From NCBI GenBank assembly GCA_016744135.1, contig JADGEX010000002.1, positions 62,001 to 126,000 of the forward strand: a stretch of DNA of 64,000 bases. Reading direction: 5' to 3'. Source of the DNA: Pseudodesulfovibrio sp. (GTDB lineage Bacteria; Desulfobacterota; Desulfovibrionia; Desulfovibrionales; Desulfovibrionaceae). Below the pieces are notes generated by a model. The model did no database searches. It was not told where the DNA came from and saw nothing but the letters and a program-made list of their open reading frames with translations. The position numbers and the translations under genes are program-made. Shown here piece after piece: positions 53,620-62,329 of the stretch; position 1 is the stretch's first letter, and the number at the start of each line of letters is the position of its first letter.

Positions 53620-54795
53620 TCAATCCATGAGCGTGAATGGGATGGAAATGGTGAAGGTGCTTCCTTCTCCTTCGGTGCTTTCGACACGAATTAATCCCCC
53701 CAGTTTTTCGGTGAGATATTTGGAGATGGTCAGGCCAACGCCGGAGCCACTCAGTCGTTTTGTCATGACACGTTCGCCAATTTCAAAGGATTTAAAAATG
53801 CTTTGTAGCCGGTCTGCCGGAATACCGACCCCTGTGTCTGAAATTGTGAACCTGAGCATGATTTTATTCGATGCTGTCCCGGCGAAGTTTTCCGGGTCGA
53901 TGCGAACATCTAAAGAAATCTTCCCTTTTTCCGTGTATCGAAAGGCGTTGAGCAGTACGTTGCTGAGAGCCTGAGCGGTCTCAATGGGGGCGCCATGAAT
54001 CGTTTTTGGGATATCTGCATGAATCGTGAATTCAAATTCAAGATTCTTTTTTTTGGCGTACGAGGAAAAAATAGCAGCCTGCTGGGAAAGAGCCTTTTTT
54101 ATGTCGAATGTCTTGAAGGTGATGTCGACAGCATCTGACTCAAGCGTAGTTAGATTCAAAAGTTGATCGAAGAGATCGGTCAAGTGGACTGCGCCGTCGT
54201 TGATAGGTCCGAGCAGTTCCAGATGTTCCGGGTCCTCGTCCATTTCCAGCAGGAGACTGGACAATCCCATGATGTGGTTGAGAGGTGTACGCAGTTCGTG
54301 GCTGATATTTGCCAGGAATGCAGATTTTGCTTTGCTTGCTTCGTCCGCCTTTTCTTTGCTGAACTTTAATTCCTTGGTGCGTTGGCGGACCTTGTCTTCG
54401 AGTTCCCGATTTTGATTATATAAAGCGAGATGTGTTTTTATCCTGGCCTGAACAATGGCCGGATTCACTGGTTTGGTGATATAATCTACAGCCCCAAGAG
54501 CCAGTCCGTTTGCTTCATCTTCCGTCTGTGTCTTAGCTGTAATGAAAATGATGGGAATTCTGGCTGTACGTTCATCGCTCTTGAGTCTTTTGCAGACCTC
54601 ATAACCGTCCATTTCCGGCATCATGATATCCAGAAGAATGATGTCCGGCAGAGCATCCTGAATAAGTTCTAGCGCAGTGATTCCGTTGAGCGCGACAAGC
54701 AATTTGTAGTCGTCTTCAAGAATGTCGACCAATAGGTCGATATTGAGTCTGTTGTCGTCGACAATCAGGACTGTCGGTTGGTCTGCTGTACTCAT
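53620..54795 (-). CDS. Receiver-histidine kinase hybrid
   Basis: The start at 54795 ([15 protein letters not shown]) has GAGGGG upstream and gives 391 residues. A receiver domain (residues 5-125; Asp in [12 protein letters not shown]) is followed by a coiled coil, then HisKA with [15 protein letters not shown] and HATPase ([29 protein letters not shown]). Receiver at the N-terminus with a kinase behind it suits a second-stage phosphorelay component. It is convergent with the Cache kinase and likely to be its partner. Confidence 0.88.
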   Translation of the reverse strand: MSTADQPTVLIVDDNRLNIDLLVDILEDDYKLLVALNGITALELIQDALPDIILLDIMMPEMDGYEVCKRLKSDERTARIPIIFITAKTQTEDEANGLALGAVDYITKPVNPAIVQARIKTHLALYNQNRELEDKVRQRTKELKFSKEKADEASKAKSAFLANISHELRTPLNHIMGLSSLLLEMDEDPEHLELLGPINDGAVHLTDLFDQLLNLTTLESDAVDITFKTFDIKKALSQQAAIFSSYAKKKNLEFEFTIHADIPKTIHGAPIETAQALSNVLLNAFRYTEKGKISLDVRIDPENFAGTASNKIMLRFTISDTGVGIPADRLQSIFKSFEIGERVMTKRLSGSGVGLTISKYLTEKLGGLIRVESTEGEGSTFTISIPFTLMD

Positions 54796-54881
54796 TGTCC
54801 CCTCGGCAAAGTTTATATTCACTTACTAGATAGTTAGCTAATTTTGTGCTTATGGGCAACAGGTTCAGTGAATTGATTGCT

Positions 54882-55865
54882 CTACAAACCCTTTTTGGGG
54901 TCAAAATCTTGTCCGAGAGCGGCAGGAGCATCGATGGACCAGCCTTTGGAAAAGGTTTTGAGGAATGGATGGCGACGGACGATGTCCTGCATCCACCCCA
55001 TGCGACCGATGTTTACGGCCAGCAAGGTGAGGATCATCATGGGGAACGGGGCGACCTGAAATACCGGGGCCGGAATTGACGGAAAGACTTCTTGCAAATA
55101 GATACCGGACACCTGCAATCCTGCGAAGAAGAATGCGCCAAGCGCGGCTCGAACAGGATGCCAGCCACCAAAGATGACGATGGCAAGGGCAATCCAGCCC
55201 GCACCTTCGCATCCTTGGGGACGACCCCATCCTGGTTTGACGGCCAGTGAGTATGCCGCACCGGCCATGCCGACAAGTGCGCCACCCGCCAGACAGTAAT
55301 AGAGTCTGACCAGACGAACACGAATGCCGCGTCCGAAAGCTGCACGCGGAGATTCCCCGACAGCCCGAAGGCGCATGCCGCCTTCGGTTCTATACATCCA
55401 CCACCAACAGACAAAAATTGCTACCAGGCCGAGGTAGACTACCGGAGATTGGGTGCTGAATATCGGGCCAATTAACGGAATGTTGCCGATCCCGGGAATA
55501 GACCACAGGCCGAGGTCTGGTCCGGGTTGGCGGGAGTAATTGTGTCCGAGGAAATATGCCAAATCGCGGCAGAGCAGGGTCAGAATGAACCCGATGGCGA
55601 GTTGTGATTGACCGAGGTAGATGCCGACGACACCGAGGACACCTGCTATGGCTGCACCCACGGCCATGCCTGCCAACAAGCCGAGCCATGGGTTGTCGAA
55701 TGTTACGGATACAACGAAGGCGGCCATGGCGGACAGCAGAATGGAACCGTCCAGCGATAGGTTGATGATGCCTGCTTTTTCAGTGAGCGTTTCTCCGAGT
55801 GTCGCGAGAACAAGCGGTGCGCCAGCTACTAGAATTGCGGCAAGAGTCAGTCCAAAAGTTTCCAT
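54882..55865 (-). CDS. BMP-type ABC transporter permease (second subunit)
   Basis: The protein has 327 residues with about ten hydrophobic segments and the branched-chain/nucleoside ABC permease signature GESPRAAFGRGIRV. The start (METFGLTLAAILVAGAPL) directly follows the first permease gene with no gap. Together with the neighbouring permease it would form the channel of a nucleoside/simple-sugar importer (YufP/YufQ-like). Confidence 0.85.
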   Translation of the reverse strand: METFGLTLAAILVAGAPLVLATLGETLTEKAGIINLSLDGSILLSAMAAFVVSVTFDNPWLGLLAGMAVGAAIAGVLGVVGIYLGQSQLAIGFILTLLCRDLAYFLGHNYSRQPGPDLGLWSIPGIGNIPLIGPIFSTQSPVVYLGLVAIFVCWWWMYRTEGGMRLRAVGESPRAAFGRGIRVRLVRLYYCLAGGALVGMAGAAYSLAVKPGWGRPQGCEGAGWIALAIVIFGGWHPVRAALGAFFFAGLQVSGIYLQEVFPSIPAPVFQVAPFPMMILTLLAVNIGRMGWMQDIVRRHPFLKTFSKGWSIDAPAALGQDFDPKKGL

Positions 55866-56906
55866 TTAATCTGCCTCCTTCCTTTGTCTAAGCCAGAGTC
55901 TCAACCCTTGGACAATGAATAGGGAGAGGACCATGACGCCCTGAATGACGCCAGACAGGGAAGAGTCAAGTCCCAACTGGAGTGGTAACTGGATTGAGCC
56001 GACGTTTAGGATGGCAAAGAACAGGCAGATGAACGGGACCAGTGGCAGTCGGAATGAAGCCATCATTCCGACCAACAGAGCTGTATACCCGTAGTTGGAG
56101 GAAATGGCGGGGAGCAGTCGATGGTAGACGCCGAGGACCTGAGTGGCTCCGGCCAGTCCGGCCAAGGCTCCGCAGATCATGAAGGCCTGAAGCAACCGGC
56201 GGCGTGGTCCCAGCGAGAACAAGGTGGCAGCCTTGGGGTTTTCGCCCACGGCGCGCATTTTGAGTCCCCATTTGGTGCGGTAAAGCAGGATATAGACAAA
56301 AATGGTGGCGGCAATAGCCAAGGCCAGTCCAACCCAGCTTACTGAAAGTTTGCCAAGCCGTGGCAGCCACAGGGACATGTCCAACGGTTGGGTGCCGGAC
56401 ATTGACGCTACGCCCGGACGTTTCCATGGGCCGAAGATGAGCCAGAGCGTGACGCCTAGAGCCACGAAGTTCAGTCCGAGGCCGGAGAATATTTCATGGA
56501 CTCTGCCAAAGACGCGCAAACACCCTGCAAGGAGTGCCCAGAGTGCGCCGCCGAGCATGGCCGCGCCAATGGCGAGGGCTATCTGAAGAGCGCCGCCGTC
56601 GTCGAAAGGACGCAGAGCCGCAGTACAGAAGATGGCTCCCATGATGACCTGTCCTTCAACGCCGATGTTCCACAGTCGTGCTGTGAATGGGACGAGCAAT
56701 CCTACGGCGCACAGCGTGAGTGGGACCCAACCAGCCAGAACCCGGCCAATCTTGGACATGGAACTGACGCCGCCTTTGAACAGGACATAAATGGTTTCAA
56801 AAGGCGGTGCACCAGCAGGCCACGCCACGAGGATGGTCAGGAATAACGCCAGACCGAAGGCCGCGCAGATCCACCCGAATTGAGTCAGGAGAGAATCACG
56901 GTTCAT
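55866..56906 (-). CDS. BMP-type ABC transporter permease (first subunit)
   Basis: The protein has 346 residues with many hydrophobic helices. The conserved loop AVGENPKAATLFSLG is the permease EAA-like region of nucleoside-type ABC importers. It overlaps the ATPase gene by 4 bp and abuts the second permease gene. It resembles YufP/NupP-type subunits. Confidence 0.85.
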   Translation of the reverse strand: MNRDSLLTQFGWICAAFGLALFLTILVAWPAGAPPFETIYVLFKGGVSSMSKIGRVLAGWVPLTLCAVGLLVPFTARLWNIGVEGQVIMGAIFCTAALRPFDDGGALQIALAIGAAMLGGALWALLAGCLRVFGRVHEIFSGLGLNFVALGVTLWLIFGPWKRPGVASMSGTQPLDMSLWLPRLGKLSVSWVGLALAIAATIFVYILLYRTKWGLKMRAVGENPKAATLFSLGPRRRLLQAFMICGALAGLAGATQVLGVYHRLLPAISSNYGYTALLVGMMASFRLPLVPFICLFFAILNVGSIQLPLQLGLDSSLSGVIQGVMVLSLFIVQGLRLWLRQRKEAD

Positions 56907-58381
56907 GAGTTGCTCTCCTTGATATCTTCCATGCTTTTACCGGCCATGAGCGCACCGATTACTTCCATGGAGATGTCGTCACCTTCCACCACAGCGGCAA
57001 TAGCTCTGTCATAGAAAACAATGACCCGGTGGCTGTGTTCCAGCACCTCGTCGAGGTCTGGTGAAAAGAAAATTAGTGTGGAGCCGTTGGCACAACGGGT
57101 TTTGAGGTGGTTCCACACCTGTCGTGCAGAACCGGCATCAAGGCCGCGTGTGGGATGCTCCATGAGCAACAGCTTGGTGTTATTGGGGATGAGTGAAAGC
57201 AGGAGCCGTTGCTGGTTGCCGCCGGACAGTTCGTTGGCTTGAGTTTCGGGGTGGGCACGGAGGTTGAATCCGTCAACACATTGGGATTGATAGAAATCTG
57301 TCAGGTCGCCTTTTTTGTCCGGGAAAGCGAGGGTGATGTGTTCCATGAGATTCAGCGCCGGGAACAGAGCCATTTGCAACCGGTCCGCAGGAACAAATTG
57401 GACTCCAGCCTTGCGCAATGTTGCAAAGTCGTTGGACCGGTATGTGGAGTTGTCCAGATCAAAAGCGCCGTCAGGCATACGGTCCAAACCGCACAGGCCG
57501 CGCAGGAAGAGTTCCTGCCCTGATCCGTCCAAACCCGCCAGCCCGATACATTCACCGGGACGGGCCGTAAAATTTAAATTACCCATGGAATATTTGGGAC
57601 CCGCGAACAAGGTGTCACGCATTGTAAGCCGAAGGGTCGTGTCTTTAGACGGAAGTTCGGGCAAAGTCTCAACTTCACCGTCAGCGGCGTCGCCAAACAT
57701 GAGGTGAACAAGTTCTTTTTCATCGTAGGGCGGTTCAAGGGTCGACACCAATGCACCTTGGCGCATGATGAAGATGGAGTCCGCCATCTCGAAAGCCTCG
57801 GAGAGCTTGTGCGTCACCAGAATAATGGTGTGCCCCTCTTCCCGAGCAAGCTTCATCAGCAGATCGAAAAGGTCCTGTTTCTGTTCCGGGGTGATGCCGG
57901 TGGTCGGTTCGTCCAGAATCAGAGTGGTCGCTCCGAGGTCGAGCAAGCGCAGAAGCTCCAATAACTGCCGTTCGCCCACAGTCAGAGACGAGACAGGCTC
58001 GTCCGGCAGAAAACAGGCGTCCAGTCGGTAAGACAACTCGCCGATGACATCGACCACTTCTTGCTTGGAACGCTTGGGCGCACCGAGTTGGAAGTTCTCC
58101 CATACAGGCATGGCCGGGAAATCGAGCGGGTCCTGATAGAGCATGCCGACGCCCTTTTTGCGTGCCAGTGTAGGGGTGAGGTGGGAGATGGTCTCCCCGC
58201 CGATTTCCAGCGTACCGGATGTGGGGCGGGTATGTCCTGCCAGCACGCGCATGAGCGTGGACTTTCCAGCCCCATTCTCACCCACGAGGGCGTAAATGCG
58301 GCCGGGTTCGAGGGTCAGGCTTATGCCGTCGTTGGCCCGAACCCGGCCGTAGTGTTTGTGTATGTCGTTGAGGACTATCAT
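56903..58381 (-). CDS. ABC transporter ATPase, duplicated (nucleoside/sugar type)
   Basis: The protein has 492 residues and two ATPase halves, as in RbsA/YufO-type proteins. First half: Walker A GENGAGKST, signature LTVGERQLLEL, Walker B LILDEPT. Second half: a degenerate Walker A region (GLDGSGQELFLRGL) and signature LSGGNQQRLLL with LLMEHPTRGL. The second half is usually less active in this family. It lies 24 nt after the BMP gene. Confidence 0.9.
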   Translation of the reverse strand: MIVLNDIHKHYGRVRANDGISLTLEPGRIYALVGENGAGKSTLMRVLAGHTRPTSGTLEIGGETISHLTPTLARKKGVGMLYQDPLDFPAMPVWENFQLGAPKRSKQEVVDVIGELSYRLDACFLPDEPVSSLTVGERQLLELLRLLDLGATTLILDEPTTGITPEQKQDLFDLLMKLAREEGHTIILVTHKLSEAFEMADSIFIMRQGALVSTLEPPYDEKELVHLMFGDAADGEVETLPELPSKDTTLRLTMRDTLFAGPKYSMGNLNFTARPGECIGLAGLDGSGQELFLRGLCGLDRMPDGAFDLDNSTYRSNDFATLRKAGVQFVPADRLQMALFPALNLMEHITLAFPDKKGDLTDFYQSQCVDGFNLRAHPETQANELSGGNQQRLLLSLIPNNTKLLLMEHPTRGLDAGSARQVWNHLKTRCANGSTLIFFSPDLDEVLEHSHRVIVFYDRAIAAVVEGDDISMEVIGALMAGKSMEDIKESNS

Positions 58382-58405
58382 TGTGTCCAGAGCCGTTTGG
58401 AACGG

Positions 58406-59581
58406 CTATTTGGCGGAGGAGATTCCTTCCATACCTTGGAGCAACTGGTGCATGTACCAGATTTGCTTGTCAGAACCCTTTTCGCCAGCTTTCAGGAAGG
58501 GAGTGCCGTCCTGATAGTTGAGCGGGCCAGTGAAGAGTTCGAGCTTGCCGGAGCCGAGTTCGGCGACAAATGCGTCCAGAGCCTTTTGGGTGTCGGCGGA
58601 CATGCCTTCACCGGGCATGAAGCCAACCGGGGATTTGTCGTGATTGTTGATGTCAGCCCAGTAGGGGGATTCCCATACGAAGCCGGGTTTGTATGTGCCT
58701 TCAGCAACCTCTTTGGAAACGCGCAGGAAGCCGGGGCCCCAGTTGAAATAGGGAACGCCGAGACAGATGTCGCCCTGTCCTTCGCAGCCCTTTTCGTAGT
58801 CGTAAGGCAATGCCCAGACGTTTTTGCCTGCGGCTTTGCGTTGTTTGGCAACAGTGACGACTTCGGGAGTGTCGATGCCGGAAATGAGAACGTCATAGCC
58901 AGCGTCGAACAGGGAGCCTGCTACCTGAGTCGGGTCAGAGGTGACGCCGGGAATGTTGAACCAGAAACCGATCCATTTGACGTTGAAGGAAAGGTCTTTC
59001 AGGTCTTTACCACGGACTTTGGTCCATGCGTAGGTAGCGCCAAGGTAGGCTGAAGACATGAGGCGGCGGGTTTCTTCGTTGACCAGCGGGCCAACTACAC
59101 CGATTTTTCCGGTCTGGGTGGTCATGGCGGCAGTGAAGCCGGCCATCATCTTGGAATATTCCATCTTGCTGAACAGGTTGCCGAGATTCTCGGGAGCCTT
59201 GCCGTCCCAAGCGGAGTCGCCGGAAACATGGAGGAAAGTTTTGTCGGGATGCATGGAGGCGGCTTCAAGAATACCGTCTTTCATGTCGTCGGAACCGGCG
59301 ATGATCAGGTCTGCGCCTTTTTCGACGAGGTCATCAACGATTTGCGGGATGGTCAGACCGGGGCGATCTGCCGGATTGACTTTGTCGAGATAGATTAATT
59401 TTGCGCCGTCCATGTGGGCTTCGACGTATTTGCCGCCTTCATATTGAGCCTGGCTGTACCCTTTATCATTATAAGGACCGACCAGAATCATTCCGATGGT
59501 GAAATCTTTTGCAAAGGCCTGCCCGGGCATGATAGTCAATGCCAAAAGGGCCGCACATAGCAGCAGGGTAAATCGTTTCAT
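58406..59581 (-). CDS. BMP-family periplasmic substrate-binding protein
   Basis: The start at 59581 has a strong GGAGGAGAGGA site and gives 391 residues. A signal peptide ends GQAFAKDF without a lipobox cysteine, so it is soluble and not lipid-anchored as in Gram-positive BMPs. The fold has IGMILVGPYNDKGYS, LDKVNPADRPG and GADLIIAGSDDMKDG. BMP/PnrA proteins bind purine nucleosides. It is the first gene of a four-gene importer operon, but the ligand is unverified. Confidence 0.88.
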   Translation of the reverse strand: MKRFTLLLCAALLALTIMPGQAFAKDFTIGMILVGPYNDKGYSQAQYEGGKYVEAHMDGAKLIYLDKVNPADRPGLTIPQIVDDLVEKGADLIIAGSDDMKDGILEAASMHPDKTFLHVSGDSAWDGKAPENLGNLFSKMEYSKMMAGFTAAMTTQTGKIGVVGPLVNEETRRLMSSAYLGATYAWTKVRGKDLKDLSFNVKWIGFWFNIPGVTSDPTQVAGSLFDAGYDVLISGIDTPEVVTVAKQRKAAGKNVWALPYDYEKGCEGQGDICLGVPYFNWGPGFLRVSKEVAEGTYKPGFVWESPYWADINNHDKSPVGFMPGEGMSADTQKALDAFVAELGSGKLELFTGPLNYQDGTPFLKAGEKGSDKQIWYMHQLLQGMEGISSAK

Positions 59582-59984
59582 CCTCTCCTCCATGTTCAAT
59601 GTCTGCCGGTCGAGATGCGATGACATGCGCGGCAGGCGGTTCTGTTATTTGAGGCGTTCCTCTCCAACCCAATAGGGAATCGCAGGAGTGGCCGTATGGC
59701 CAATCCCGTAAAAAAATATTCTTGAACCGGAAAACGGGGTTGTGTCAACAGATTCGTGTTGTCTGAGAATGATAATTCCCTTGCGTGGGAAGAGAGGAGG
59801 CTGCACTGAAGTTCATGAAAAAGTATACACTTCGCCCCTTGACCGCAGCTTCATGATGTTTTAACGAGAGGATTGTCAGGAGTAAATGACGTTTTTGCAG
59901 GGGCGCGATTCTATTTTTAGGGAAACCGCGCGATCTGCATCTTTTTTTTATATATTGACGTTTGAATTGAGAGAGGTTTCAAAA
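59582..59984. other. Divergent intergenic region between the BMP operon and greA
   Basis: A 403-bp stretch with no supported gene. On the minus strand a TTGACA box (about 59741-59746) could be part of the BMP operon promoter. On the plus strand the greA start has GAGAGG 8 nt upstream. No riboswitch of a known class was recognised. Confidence 0.45.
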
Positions 59985-60476
59985 ATGGATCGTATTCCCA
60001 TTTCAAAAGAAGGGCACGAGAAGATTACCCAGGAGCTGGCCGATTTGAAGGCTCAGCGTCCGGCCATTATTCAGGCCATCAAGGAAGCGCGCGAAGAGGG
60101 AGACCTCAGCGAAAACGCCGGTTATGATGCCGCGCGTGAACGCCAGGGCATGCTTGAAGCTCGCATCATGTACATCAACTCACGCATGCCGTTGTTTGAT
60201 GCACTTGACCTGAATACTCTTGGTGGAGATCGTGCCATCTTCGGTTCTACTGTGGAAATTGAAGATATCGATACCGAAGAAGTGCGTACCTTTACTTTGC
60301 TTGGGCCGGACGATGCGGATCATAAAAATGGTTCCATTTCCGTGCTGTCCCCCATGGGGCAGGCTATCCTCGGCAAGGAAGTGGGGGATGAAGCCATCGT
60401 TGACGCTCCTCGTGGTCGTATCGAGTACGAGATTTTGTCTGTTAAGTTTCTTGGCTCCGCTGGATTGGTCAAGTAA
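59985..60476 (+). CDS. greA: Transcription elongation factor GreA
   Basis: The start at 59985 (MDRIPISKEGHEK) has GAGAGG 8 nt upstream and gives 163 residues; a longer frame adds an untypical leader. The N-terminal coiled coil carries the conserved tip EAREEGDLSENAGYD, whose acidic residues stimulate RNA polymerase cleavage of backtracked RNA. The C-terminal domain contains VLSPMGQAILGKEVGD. Length and motifs are standard. It is followed by two hairpins. Confidence 0.96.
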   Translation: MDRIPISKEGHEKITQELADLKAQRPAIIQAIKEAREEGDLSENAGYDAARERQGMLEARIMYINSRMPLFDALDLNTLGGDRAIFGSTVEIEDIDTEEVRTFTLLGPDDADHKNGSISVLSPMGQAILGKEVGDEAIVDAPRGRIEYEILSVKFLGSAGLVK

Positions 60477-60487
60477 CGGGCATACCC

Positions 60488-60547
60488 CTTTGTCTTCGGA
60501 CAAAGACCGTGTACATTCGCCCCATCGCACACGCGGTGGGGCTTTTT
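60488..60547 (+). terminator. Tandem hairpins terminating greA
   Basis: The first is CTTTGTC-TTCG-GACAAAG, a stem closed by a UUCG-type tetraloop (60488-60505). The second is GCCCCATCGC / GCGGTGGGGC with TTTTT after it (60519-60547), the actual terminator. Confidence 0.88.
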
Positions 60548-60567
60548 CTGTGAGATGAATCTCTTAT

Positions 60568-61350
60568 ATGATACTGGAACCAATCAAACTGACGGGTGAG
60601 CACGACCATTTGACTTCATGCCGAGGCATGTGTGTTCGGTGTGGGCGAGAGCATCTGTTGCCTGTCGGCCCTTCTCATAGTCCTGCCTTGTCTCTTTTCC
60701 GTCGTCTGGAACAGGAAGGGCGTCTTGATTTCAACGTACCGGATAACGAAATCGATCCGCGACTGTCCATTGAATATCTTTATGGTCCCGCTCGGGGGCA
60801 GATGTTTGGTGTGTTGGTTGTGCGAGATCAGGCTGGGGATACATTTGTACTCAAGGCTTTTTCCGGTCAGTATAATTCCATCTGGCAGGTGGACGGTTGG
60901 GTTGATCCTTTGCTGGATGTGCTACGATTTAAGCGAGATACGTTTGAAGAAGAGAGGCACATCAAACAGATGGGGCGTGAGATAGCTGGACTTCCAAGTG
61001 ATTCTCCAGCTCGGCAACAGCTTATCCATAAACGGAAGAAAGCATCACAGGTGTTGATGCAGGAAATTCACGCAATGTTCAGGGTGTCCAATTTCCGTGG
61101 GGAATGTGTGCCGTTGCCTCTGGCGGTTTTTGGCAAGGAAGGTATTCCCACTGGAACCGGAGACTGTTGTGCACCCAAGCTGCTTGGTTATGCTGCCGCA
61201 AATGGTCTGACGCCGTTGGGGCTGACTGAGTTCTATTTTGGAAAAACTAATCGGTCCGAGACCAAACAGCATGGCGAATTTTATCCGTCCTGCCTGCACA
61301 AATGTGGCCGCATTCTTGGATATATGCTGTGCGGTCTGGAGGAACAATAA
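60568..61350 (+). CDS. RluA-associated accessory domain protein (unlinked N-terminal half)
   Basis: The protein has 260 residues with Cys motifs (SCRGMCVRCGRE near residue 18, GTGDCCAPKLL around residue 200, SCLHKCGRILG near the end). It matches by memory the N-terminal domain found fused to RluA catalytic domains in some gamma-proteobacterial proteins. Here it is a separate gene ending in TAATG with the next gene. The domain's function is unknown; RNA or metal binding is possible. Confidence 0.6.
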   Translation: MILEPIKLTGEHDHLTSCRGMCVRCGREHLLPVGPSHSPALSLFRRLEQEGRLDFNVPDNEIDPRLSIEYLYGPARGQMFGVLVVRDQAGDTFVLKAFSGQYNSIWQVDGWVDPLLDVLRFKRDTFEEERHIKQMGREIAGLPSDSPARQQLIHKRKKASQVLMQEIHAMFRVSNFRGECVPLPLAVFGKEGIPTGTGDCCAPKLLGYAAANGLTPLGLTEFYFGKTNRSETKQHGEFYPSCLHKCGRILGYMLCGLEEQ

Positions 61351-61994
61351 TGGCGATTGAATTTGGTCTGGAAGTTTTGCATGCAGATAAACATATCGTG
61401 GTGGTGAACAAAGCGAGTGGGCTGCTGTCCGTCCCAGGCAAGGGCGAGGCTAATCAGGATTGTGTTGTTTCACGTGTGCGAGAGATGTATCCTGGCTGTA
61501 TTGAACAGCCGTCCGTCCATCGACTTGATCAAGACACTTCTGGTTTGCTTGTTCTGGCTCTTACTGCCGATGCCCACCGGACGCTTTCCAAACAGTTTAT
61601 GGACCGACTGGTGGGCAAGCGATACATTGCGCTTCTTGATGGTGTGGTGGAAGAACAGGGTGGGGTCATTGAATTGAAATTTCGTTTGGATCCCGATAAT
61701 CGACCGTATCAGGTTTATGATCCCGTGAATGGTAAAAATGGTATTACGCGTTGGCGTAAAATTGGTGTGGAAGACGGGCGAACTCGTGTAGAGTTCAAGC
61801 CGCATACCGGGCGCACCCATCAGTTACGCCTCCATTCCTCTCATGAAAAAGGACTGGGATTACCGATTGTGGGAGATCGCCTTTACGGTACAGGAACCGG
61901 GCCGGGACAACTTAAGCTTCACGCATCCACCCTGCGTTTTAGACATCCGGTCAGTAAAAAGCCCATGGAGTTTATCACTGTCGCGCCTTTCTGA
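61350..61994 (+). CDS. RluA-family pseudouridine synthase (catalytic half)
   Basis: The start at 61350 overlaps the upstream stop by one base (TAATG), with GGAGGAAC before it; 214 residues. The catalytic motif is HRLDQDTSGLLV, followed by KRYIALLDG and the TGRTHQLRLHS motif. There is no S4 domain, so it resembles RluA itself, which modifies 23S rRNA and tRNA uridines. The upstream gene encodes a domain usually fused to such enzymes. Confidence 0.88.
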   Translation: MAIEFGLEVLHADKHIVVVNKASGLLSVPGKGEANQDCVVSRVREMYPGCIEQPSVHRLDQDTSGLLVLALTADAHRTLSKQFMDRLVGKRYIALLDGVVEEQGGVIELKFRLDPDNRPYQVYDPVNGKNGITRWRKIGVEDGRTRVEFKPHTGRTHQLRLHSSHEKGLGLPIVGDRLYGTGTGPGQLKLHASTLRFRHPVSKKPMEFITVAPF

Positions 61995-62329
61995 TCTCTG
62001 GTTTTTCTGGGTTTTCTTAAAAACAGCTTTTCCGTATCTATTCATGATGGTATCTCGTGTCCGCGAAATACCAATATGGAAATATGATTTTTGTATTTTC
62101 AAAATTGTTATATAGCTTGCTTTGAAATGGCGTAAAAACTACAATTTTGTATTATCTTTTTGAGGCAAAATTAAAGATAGAAAGCTATAATATTGTTTAT
62201 TAAGTACTTTTACGAGTTGGCATGATCCTTGTTAGGAGGAGCCACGAAGAGAAATATTTGAGGGGCAGGCGCCCTTATGTCCGACCTGAGTTGGAAAACC
62301 CATATTTATTTGCCTGAAGGAGAATTGAG
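61995..62329. other. Upstream region of the glutamine synthetase gene
   Basis: A/T-rich 335-bp region without a supported gene. It contains the sigma-54-like element listed separately and an AAGGAG site (62317-62322) ahead of the next gene. Confidence 0.5.
62217..62233 (+). promoter_or_regulatory. Sigma-54-like promoter upstream of glutamine synthetase
   Basis: TTGGCA at -24 and TTGTT at -12 keep the GG-N10-GT spacing, where the consensus is GG-N10-GC. The start codon is 97 nt downstream of the element. It fits nitrogen control of glutamine synthetase through an enhancer-binding regulator, none of which is in the window. Confidence 0.6.
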
